A stretch of 5,254 bases of DNA from Dyella_B sp035277725. Its GTDB lineage: Bacteria; Pseudomonadota; Gammaproteobacteria; Xanthomonadales; Rhodanobacteraceae. The notes beneath the pieces were generated by a model. It made no database searches and was not told the origin of the DNA. It was given only the letters and a program-made list of their open reading frames with translations. Below are positions 1 through 5,254 of this stretch, one piece after another. The stretch spans positions 1 to 5,254 of the forward strand of contig NZ_DATEJY010000125.1 of the NCBI RefSeq assembly GCF_035277725.1. The letters run 5' to 3'. The position numbers and the translations under genes are program-made. Each line of letters opens with the position of its first letter. The first letter of the stretch is position 1.

Positions 1-656
1 CCGCCGACGAACACCTCGGTCCACGGCAGGCCGGCATCGTCCAAGGTTTTCAGTGCCCGCGCGCGAATCGTGCATGGCGCGGCCAGCGACGCAATGCGCA
101 GCGGTTCTTCGCGCGGCCATTCGAAACCCGGCAGCGCATACCACGCGTACGGCTCCACGAATAGGCGCTCGCCATCGCCGCGCACACCGTCGCGGCAGAC
201 GATGGCCACATCCACGTCGCCGCGGTCGTACGCCGCTAGCAGGCCGTGCGAGGCACCGACACGCACTTCCATGCTGAGCGCGCGATCGTAAGCGCCGAGC
301 TTGGCCAGCAGGGACGGCAGGTCCGTGCCGGCAGCCTGGTCGCTGATGCCGATGCGCAGGTTGAGCCGCGCGGCAACCCGGCGATGCAAGGCGCGTTCGT
401 GCGCATCCAGCAGCTCGCGTGCTGCGCCGAGGAACGCTTCGCCTTCGGATAACAGCCGCACGCGTCGCGGTGTGCGCTCCAGCAGGCGGTGCCCGAGGCG
501 GTCTTCCAGGCGCTTCAGTTTCAGGCTGATGGCGGACTGTGTGGTGCCGATGGCTTCGGCGGCGCGGGTAAAGCTGTTGAGGTCGGCCACCAGCACGAAG
601 GCCTGGACGGCATCCAGATCCAGCGGGCGGCGCAAGTAAGCATTTTCATTTGTCAT
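1..656 (-). CDS. LysR-type transcriptional regulator, 3' end off the left edge
   Basis: Reading the minus strand from ATG at 656 gives 218 codons open to the left edge, beginning MTNENAYLRRPLDLDAVQAF. Residues about 13-72 form a LysR winged helix-turn-helix: a DAVQAFVLVAD helix, then SFTRAAEAIGTTQSAIS with recognition helix to about L50, RLEDRLGHRLLER, and a wing (TPRRVRLLSEGEAFL). Residues about 73-95 are the linker helix, and from about L100 (LRIGISDQ) the periplasmic-binding-like effector domain starts, including GDVDVAIV. LysR proteins are usually near 290-300 aa, so about 75 C-terminal residues are missing. The start has no strong Shine-Dalgarno; an in-frame stop at 672-674 leaves only ATG 656 or TTG 671 upstream of the helix-turn-helix, and ATG 656 is preferred. 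LysR regulators usually control the gene divergent from them, here the antiporter at 740. The effector ligand cannot be read from the sequence. Confidence 0.93.
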   Translation of the reverse strand, partial: MTNENAYLRRPLDLDAVQAFVLVADLNSFTRAAEAIGTTQSAISLKLKRLEDRLGHRLLERTPRRVRLLSEGEAFLGAARELLDAHERALHRRVAARLNLRIGISDQAAGTDLPSLLAKLGAYDRALSMEVRVGASHGLLAAYDRGDVDVAIVCRDGVRGDGERLFVEPYAWYALPGFEWPREEPLRIASLAAPCTIRARALKTLDDAGLPWTEVFVG

Positions 657-673
657 GACTAAATCGCTCAATC

Positions 674-688
674 ATGAGTGTTACTTAT
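674..688. promoter_or_regulatory. Candidate LysR-box operator (T-N11-A dyad)
   Basis: The 15 bp ATGAG-TGTTA-CTTAT form an interrupted dyad with 4 of 5 arm positions complementary and a T-N11-A core (T675, A687), which is the general form of LysR-family recognition boxes. It lies between the divergent LysR and antiporter genes, 18 bp from the LysR start codon, and overlaps the candidate LysR -10. A second symmetry, TCATGA at 653-658 and again at 672-677, flanks the LysR start codon and may be an additional contact region. Which element is bound is inference. Confidence 0.35.
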
Positions 689-716
689 CTTAGGCTGGAA
701 CTAGCATGGTCGCCAA
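687..716 (-). promoter_or_regulatory. Candidate sigma70-type promoter for the LysR gene
   Basis: On the minus strand, TTGGCG (711-716) and TAAGAT (687-692) are separated by 18 bp and resemble -35 and -10 hexamers. Transcription would start near 680, giving a leader of about 24 nt before the ATG at 656. The -10 end overlaps the candidate LysR box at 674-688, as expected for autorepression. This is a by-eye consensus match; no equally good promoter was found for the plus-strand antiporter gene. Confidence 0.3.
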
Positions 717-728
717 GCTGTTTGCCGC

Positions 729-733
729 AGGAG
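729..733 (+). promoter_or_regulatory. Shine-Dalgarno that sets the antiporter start
   Basis: AGGAG lies 6 nt upstream of ATG 740. An in-frame ATG at 674 would give 22 more residues, but it has no Shine-Dalgarno, sits inside the candidate operator, and its added residues do not look like part of an MFS N-terminus. The start at 740 is therefore chosen. Confidence 0.75.
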
Positions 734-739
734 TTGGGC

Positions 740-2176
740 ATGAATACGCATGACGCTGCGGGCGATCCGCGGCGATGGTTGGCTTTACCCGTGTTGTTGG
801 CGGGTGCGTTCCTGCCGCCGCTGGATTTCTTCATCGTGAACGTGGCGCTGCCCTCGATCCGTACGGCCTTGCATACGAGCGCCGCGCAGTTGCAGTTCGT
901 GATCTCAGCGTACGCGGCAACCTACGCGGTATTCCTGATCACCGGCGGCAGGCTGGGTGATCTTTATGGCCGGCGGCGGATGTTCCTGCTCGGCATCGCG
1001 GGGTTCACCCTGGCCTCGCTGATGTGTGGATTGGCCTGGTCGTCGGAAGCGCTGCTGGCCGGGCGCATTTTGCAGGGTATGACGGCAGCCGCACTGGCAC
1101 CGCAAGTGTTGGCATCGATCCGCGTCATGTTTCCGCATGCCGAACAACCACGTGCACTGGGTTTGTATTCCGCAACCTTCGGCGTGGCCGCCACGCTGGG
1201 CGCCTTGCTTGGCGGCGCCTTGGTGTCGAGCCACCTGTGGGGCATGGGCTGGCAGTTGATCTTCCTGGTGAATCTGCCGGTGGGTGTGGCTGCATTGATC
1301 GCCGGCTTCGCGTTGCTGCGCGAGTCGCGCGCGGAACATGCCTTGCGGCTGGACCTGGGCGGCGTCGCCTTGCTGTCGATCGCCCTGGCCTTGTTGGTGT
1401 ACCCGCTGGTGGAAGGTCGTGAGCAAGGCTGGCCGGCATGGACGTATGCGATGTTGGTCGGCTCGCTCATCATGTTCGTGGTGTTCGTGCGTTTTGAAGC
1501 GCGCGTCGCGAAACACGGCGGTTCGCCGTTGATCGACGTGCAGCTGTTTGGCGAAGGCGATTTTTCCGTAGGGATATTGGCTGCCCTGGGGATCTATCTC
1601 ACCTCATCGTTCTTCCTGACGTTTGCGGTGTATTTGCAAAGCGGCCTTCAGCACAGCGCGTTCCAGGCAGGATTGGCAACGGTGCCATTTACGATCGGCT
1701 TTTTCGGCGGCTCCATGCTGGCATCACGTTTGATCGATGCATTAGGTCATCGCGCCTTGCCGCTGGCGTGCCTGTGCGAAGCGCTCGGCTTTGGCGTCCT
1801 GATCGCCACGGTATGGCACGCGCTGCCGCATGGTGCGCTTATGCCAGGACTTGCCTTGGGAGGCTTCGGTTTTGGTGCGGCGTTGCCGGCACTGATTCGC
1901 GCCGTCATCAGCAGTGTGGAAACCAAGCACGCGGGTTTGGCGTCGGGCATGGTGATCACGGCCTTGCAAATCAGCGCGGCGCTGGGTGTCGCCATCATCG
2001 GCGGCGTGTTCTACACCGCGCTGCACGGGCAAACGGGTGCGAGAGCCTATGAGCATGCTTTTGCCATCGGCCTGTGCTGCAACGTCGGCGCACTGCTGGT
2101 GGTGGCGTTGTTGTCGACGCGCATGGGGCGGGTCAATCGACATCATGCCTCAGCCATCACTGTCGCCATCGATTGA
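740..2176 (+). CDS. MFS drug:proton antiporter, DHA2 (EmrB/QacA, 14-helix) family
   Basis: A 478-aa inner membrane protein that by family exports drugs or other amphiphilic compounds in exchange for protons. Hydrophobic segments fit 14 helices. Helix 1 carries the DHA2 D1 motif (LDFFIVNVALPSI, about 28-40), whose D29 corresponds to the membrane acidic residue D34 of QacA. Motif A is GRLGDLYGRRR (70-80), and motif B is around GRILQGMTAAALAPQ (108-122). Motif C in helix 5 (about 148-159) reads GVAATLGALLGG and lacks the usual proline of GP. The mid-protein loop has the typical GGSPLIDVQLF segment (260-270). Length is normal for the family (about 470-510). It is divergent from the LysR gene, which probably regulates it. 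No membrane-fusion partner (EmrA type) is adjacent, so a stand-alone pump is more likely. The substrate cannot be read from the sequence. Confidence 0.93.
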   Translation: MNTHDAAGDPRRWLALPVLLAGAFLPPLDFFIVNVALPSIRTALHTSAAQLQFVISAYAATYAVFLITGGRLGDLYGRRRMFLLGIAGFTLASLMCGLAWSSEALLAGRILQGMTAAALAPQVLASIRVMFPHAEQPRALGLYSATFGVAATLGALLGGALVSSHLWGMGWQLIFLVNLPVGVAALIAGFALLRESRAEHALRLDLGGVALLSIALALLVYPLVEGREQGWPAWTYAMLVGSLIMFVVFVRFEARVAKHGGSPLIDVQLFGEGDFSVGILAALGIYLTSSFFLTFAVYLQSGLQHSAFQAGLATVPFTIGFFGGSMLASRLIDALGHRALPLACLCEALGFGVLIATVWHALPHGALMPGLALGGFGFGAALPALIRAVISSVETKHAGLASGMVITALQISAALGVAIIGGVFYTALHGQTGARAYEHAFAIGLCCNVGALLVVALLSTRMGRVNRHHASAITVAID

Positions 2177-2240
2177 CGTAGGCTGGGATGACATCCCAGC
2201 ACCTCTATATCCGATGCTGGGATTGTCATCCCAGCCTACG
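2177..2240. terminator. Possible bidirectional transcription end or mRNA-stabilising stem
   Basis: Transcribed from either side, the REP pair can form a long stem of about 25 bp with one bulge, or two 8-bp hairpins. It lies just after the stop codons of two converging genes, and no other terminator is visible there. Neither strand shows a U-tract after the stem, so it is not a standard intrinsic terminator. A role in stopping convergent transcription or protecting 3' ends from exonucleases is inferred from known REP behaviour. Confidence 0.35.
2178..2239. repeat. Inverted pair of GTAG-headed REP palindromes (SMAG-like)
   Basis: Two REP-like units face each other with GTAG at each outer end. 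Unit 1 (2178-2200, plus strand) is GTAG, one base, then stem GCTGGGAT, loop GAC, stem ATCCCAGC. Unit 2 (2239-2216, minus strand) is the same except for a 4-nt loop, GACA. The arms 2177-2201 and 2215-2240 are thus complementary except for one bulged base, with a 13-nt spacer (2202-2214). GTAG-headed palindromes of this size, single or as inverted pairs, are known from Stenotrophomonas maltophilia (SMAG) and relatives and are mobilised by REP-associated tyrosine transposases. Their usual position is between genes, and here the pair fills the gap between two convergent genes, starting right after the antiporter stop and ending 9 nt from the permease stop. Confidence 0.8.
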
Positions 2241-2248
2241 TTGCTGGA

Positions 2249-3565
2249 TCAAAGTTCGCGCAAGGCCGTAGTGACGGGCAAGCGCGCTGCACGCAGAGCC
2301 GGGAACAAGCCGCCGACGAAACCGATCGCCAACGCCCACTTCAAGCCTTCCCACAGCAATGGCGGCGTCACCTTGAAGGTAAACGCCAGCTGCCCGGTAC
2401 TGCCCATGGCCAAGGTGGAAGCACTCCACCCGTTGAAGATCAGCCACGCCAGCACGCCGCCGATCACGCCGCCAAGCAGCGCCAGCAGCATGGTTTCCAC
2501 CATCACCGCCACCACCACCGGGACACCGCGAAAACCGATGGCACGCAGCGTGGCGATTTCGCGCGCACGGGCGGCGACGGCCGCGAACATGGTGTTGAGC
2601 GCACCGAAGATGGCACCGATAGCCATGATCGAGCCGACGGTAATGCCCATCACGCGCATCACCTTGCTCATGCCTTCCGATTGCTTGCTGAAGTAGTTGA
2701 GCGTGGTATCTACATCCACCTGCAAGCGCGGATCATTGGCGAGTGCCGCCTTGAAAGTGCTGAGCGCCTTCGCGTCGGTGAGCTTTACAAATACCGAGGT
2801 TCGGCTGCTGCCGCGGCGATAGGTATCCGCAACGACATTCGCATCGCCCCAGATTTCCGAGTCGTAGGCATCGCCGGAAGCGAAGACGCCAACCACCCGC
2901 CACGTTTGCGTGCCCAGCTTGATGTCATGCCCAGGTTCCAGGCCGGCGAATTGCCGCCGTGCACCCTGCCCCACCACCAGCTCGCGCATGCCGGGCTGGA
3001 AGCTGCGGCCGGCAATGATCTTGGCATTGGGACGCAACGCCCACGCCTGCTCGCCGACGCCGCGCACCTGCACACTGCCTTCCTCATCCGTTGCTCCGCC
3101 TTTGACCGGCAGGTTCGCCGCCACCACGATTTCACCTGAGGTGATCGGCTTGTTCTGCTTATCGCGTGCGATACCAGCCGCTTGCTCGATTACTACGATG
3201 CTGTCGTGGTTCAACACGGAACTGACTTCCGTCGCCGAGCCACCGCGCAACACGATGGCCGAGTCCTCGCTGCCCGTTGCGCGCAGGGTTTCGCTGTAGC
3301 CTTCGCCCATCGCCAGCAACGCCACCAGCACGCCGACCACGCCGGCAATACCGATCACCACCACGGACGATGAACCCAGTCGCTGCCTGAGCGTGCTGAT
3401 GCCCACGCCGGTAACCGATGCGGCTTGCCGACCGCGCAGGCTGAGCGCCATCCACGCGGCAAACACAACCACGAGTGCCAGCACGGCGAACCAGGGCAAT
3501 TGCACCCACACCCACAACGTCACGATCAACAGCAACAACACGCCGAGATTGAATAGAAACTTCAT
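2249..3565 (-). CDS. MacB/FtsX-family ABC transporter permease with an extra N-terminal membrane hairpin
   Basis: A 438-aa inner membrane protein starting at ATG 3565, preceded by AGGAG (3574-3578) at 8 nt; an upstream in-frame start at 3628 would overlap the previous gene and is rejected. Two added helices (about 4-22 and 24-42) precede a MacB-like start: a cytoplasmic segment with STLRQRLG (57-64), then a helix at about 67-87 ending AMGEG. Residues about 90-300 are a periplasmic MacB_PCD-like domain. The FtsX domain follows, with helices at about 306-330, 350-377 and 405-424. It includes the cytoplasmic coupling segment RAREIATLRAIGF (333-345) and the C-terminal FPALRAARLPVTTALREL, close to the family's PA-x-x-A-x-x-x-P-x-x-ALR pattern. 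The FtsX part aligns without gaps with the neighbouring permease (from N324 and N281), so the two are paralogues that probably form a heterodimer. The substrate is unknown. Confidence 0.9.
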   Translation of the reverse strand: MKFLFNLGVLLLLIVTLWVWVQLPWFAVLALVVVFAAWMALSLRGRQAASVTGVGISTLRQRLGSSSVVVIGIAGVVGVLVALLAMGEGYSETLRATGSEDSAIVLRGGSATEVSSVLNHDSIVVIEQAAGIARDKQNKPITSGEIVVAANLPVKGGATDEEGSVQVRGVGEQAWALRPNAKIIAGRSFQPGMRELVVGQGARRQFAGLEPGHDIKLGTQTWRVVGVFASGDAYDSEIWGDANVVADTYRRGSSRTSVFVKLTDAKALSTFKAALANDPRLQVDVDTTLNYFSKQSEGMSKVMRVMGITVGSIMAIGAIFGALNTMFAAVAARAREIATLRAIGFRGVPVVVAVMVETMLLALLGGVIGGVLAWLIFNGWSASTLAMGSTGQLAFTFKVTPPLLWEGLKWALAIGFVGGLFPALRAARLPVTTALREL

Positions 3566-3573
3566 GTGCTTGG

Positions 3574-3578
3574 CTCCT
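3574..3578 (-). promoter_or_regulatory. Shine-Dalgarno of the 438-aa permease
   Basis: AGGAG on the minus strand lies 8 nt before ATG 3565 and within the 14-nt gap after the upstream permease's stop (3582-3580). It decides the start against the longer in-frame option at 3628. Confidence 0.75.
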
Positions 3579-3579
3579 G

Positions 3580-4749
3580 TTAGCGGCCAGCGAGGGCATC
3601 GACAATATTCAGGCGCATCGCCCGCCACGCGGGAATCGCCCCCACTACCAGGCCAATGACCAGCATCAGCGCGATACCGAGCAACCAGCTGTTTGCCCCT
3701 ACCGTAGGCAGATTCAAAAAGCCGCCGCTGCTGGCGCTGACGCCGGGAATCAAGGCAGCTGCCAAGGCAATACCGATCACGCCGCCAAGCAATACCAGCA
3801 GCACGGATTCGGCCAGCACCATGGACAGCACGCCGCGATCGGAAAAGCCCAGCGTTTTGAGCACCGCCAGTTCCGAGGTGCGTTCACGCACCGCCTGCAT
3901 CATGGTGTTGCCCGTCAACAACAGCAGCGTGAAGAACACCGCACCCATGATCGATCCGACGATCAAGCCGATATCGGCCAGCTGCTTCATCCACGATGCT
4001 GTTGCGGCGGCTTCGGTTTGCGTACGCGTTTCATGGTCCGAATTGGCCGATAACGCATCGATGGCCTTGGCTACTTGGTCCGCCTGGTTCACGTCTTTGA
4101 CGCGCGTGACAAACCAGCCCACCTGACCATTGTTGTAGCCCTTCATCACGGCATCGTCGAAATACTTCCAATGCATCAGGATGATCTGGCCGTAGAAGGC
4201 CACACTCTGGTCGGTAGGATGCAGCACGCCCACGATCTGGAAGGTCCAGTTCTTGCTGCCGTCCTGCTGCGGAAAGATGTTCGATTGCAGCGGAATCTGG
4301 CCGCCTACTTTCCAGTGATATTTCTCCAGCAGTTTTTCGCCGACCAGTATCCCGATGCGGGTATTCGTAAATGCCTTGCGCGCATCGTCGCTGACCTGCA
4401 CTTCCGGATATTGATCGATGTAGCTGTCGCTGACGGCGAAAGTGAACACCTGATTGCGTGGATCCTGATACGCGCCGCCGAACCAGTTGGCATAGGCCAC
4501 CGATTTCACGCCGGGCACGGTTTCGATCTTTCCGCCCAAGCCTTGCGGCAAGGTATCGATAAACGACAGCTTGGAACCGGTTTGCAGGCGCTGCGCACCG
4601 TTGGCACTCTTGCCCGCCTGGTCAAATGACGTGCGGACGGCATCGAGCATGCCGAACAGCAGAAATGCGGCGGCAATCGACACCAGCGTAAGAATGGTGC
4701 GCGTCTTGCGCCGAAACAGCGCCGCCCAGATGAGATGAAAGTATTTCAT
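3580..4749 (-). CDS. MacB/FtsX-family ABC transporter permease, 4-helix form
   Basis: A 389-aa inner membrane permease with standard MacB/FtsX architecture. A short cytoplasmic start (MKYFHLIWAALFRRKTRT) is followed by helix 1 (about 18-37). The periplasmic domain covers about 40-255 and is rich in Q, N and aromatic residues. Three FtsX helices follow at about 260-282, 308-334 and 354-375. The coupling segment RTSELAVLKTLGF (290-302) and the terminal IPAWRAMRLNIVDALAGR are FtsX hallmarks. It has no ATPase domain, so it needs the ATP-binding protein encoded just upstream. The start at ATG 4749 is supported by AGGAGG (4755-4760) at 5 nt spacing. The gene lies 10 nt after the ATPase stop and 14 nt before the second permease, so all three are almost certainly one transcript. 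MacB-like systems move substrates from the periplasm or outer leaflet using mechanical force; whether this one handles a drug, peptide or lipid cannot be told. Confidence 0.92.
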   Translation of the reverse strand: MKYFHLIWAALFRRKTRTILTLVSIAAAFLLFGMLDAVRTSFDQAGKSANGAQRLQTGSKLSFIDTLPQGLGGKIETVPGVKSVAYANWFGGAYQDPRNQVFTFAVSDSYIDQYPEVQVSDDARKAFTNTRIGILVGEKLLEKYHWKVGGQIPLQSNIFPQQDGSKNWTFQIVGVLHPTDQSVAFYGQIILMHWKYFDDAVMKGYNNGQVGWFVTRVKDVNQADQVAKAIDALSANSDHETRTQTEAAATASWMKQLADIGLIVGSIMGAVFFTLLLLTGNTMMQAVRERTSELAVLKTLGFSDRGVLSMVLAESVLLVLLGGVIGIALAAALIPGVSASSGGFLNLPTVGANSWLLGIALMLVIGLVVGAIPAWRAMRLNIVDALAGR

Positions 4750-4754
4750 CGCCG

Positions 4755-4759
4755 CCTCC

Positions 4760-4760
<1 letters not shown>
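4755..4760 (-). promoter_or_regulatory. Strong Shine-Dalgarno overlapping the ATPase stop codon
   Basis: AGGAGG on the minus strand, 5 nt before ATG 4749. Its first base (4760) is the last base of the ATPase stop codon TGA (4762-4760), so a ribosome ending the ATPase sits on the start site of the permease. Translational coupling is inferred from this overlap. Confidence 0.7.

Positions 4761-5254
<494 letters not shown>

Noticed and set aside
53..639. Plus-strand open frames of 68-112 codons opposite the regulator
   Set aside because: Their products are low-complexity Arg/Ala/Ser-rich text, as expected opposite a high-GC gene, while the minus strand encodes a clear LysR protein.
674..739. Longer antiporter start at ATG 674
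   Set aside because: It has no Shine-Dalgarno, lies in the candidate operator, and the added 22 residues do not resemble an MFS N-terminus; ATG 740 has AGGAG at 6 nt.
905..1516. Minus-strand open frame of 203 codons inside the antiporter gene
   Set aside because: It is rich in Q, H and R with no recognisable fold and is antisense to clear transmembrane coding; a shadow frame.
2178..2239. CRISPR-like repeat or insertion sequence ends
   Set aside because: There are only two units, in inverted orientation with a 13-nt spacer, and no transposase or target-site duplication is visible.
2177..2240. Standard rho-independent terminator
   Set aside because: The stem is strong but no U-tract follows on either strand; the GTAG heads and duplicated units fit a REP pair better.
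1986..2696. Plus-strand open frame of 236 codons spanning the antiporter end, the REP pair and the permease end
   Set aside because: It crosses two well-supported genes and a non-coding repeat, and its product has no family features.
4075..4629. Plus-strand open frame of 184 codons opposite the 389-aa permease
   Set aside because: It looks protein-like by composition, but it is antisense to a permease with clear motifs and Shine-Dalgarno, and it has neither itself.

Overview
The window is high-GC bacterial DNA, densely coded, with codon use typical of a Gram-negative proteobacterium. The best taxonomic hint is the repeat pair at 2178-2239. It resembles the GTAG-headed REP elements (SMAG type) described from Stenotrophomonas and relatives, so a gammaproteobacterium of the Xanthomonadales (Xanthomonadaceae or Rhodanobacteraceae) is the most likely source. 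This is inference from one repeat and general composition; no marker gene is present.

Left part (1-2176): a divergent regulator/efflux pair. A LysR-type regulator on the minus strand is cut by the left edge. It sits back to back with a complete 14-helix drug:proton antiporter of the DHA2 (EmrB/QacA) type on the plus strand. The 83 bp between them hold a plausible LysR box (ATGAG-N5-CTTAT), a candidate promoter for the regulator, and a Shine-Dalgarno that fixes the transporter start at 740. The arrangement suggests that the regulator controls the pump and itself.

Middle (2177-2248): the two halves of the window converge here. Nearly the whole 72 bp gap is two REP-type palindromes in inverted orientation, capable of forming either two small hairpins or one long stem.

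Right part (2249-5254): a minus-strand operon, read right to left, for a MacB/FtsX-superfamily ABC transporter. It encodes an ATPase (N-terminus off the right edge, Walker A not visible), a 4-helix permease of 389 aa, and a paralogous permease of 438 aa with an extra N-terminal membrane hairpin. Gaps between genes are 10 and 14 nt, each with a strong Shine-Dalgarno, and the ATPase stop overlaps the Shine-Dalgarno of the next gene. The two permeases probably form a heterodimer over an ATPase homodimer. An adaptor protein and any outer membrane partner, if present, would lie beyond the right edge.

I see no clearly novel system. The window is two export loci of known types. The points worth a second look are the REP pair, the lopsided permease pair, the altered motif C of the antiporter and the compact divergent control region.
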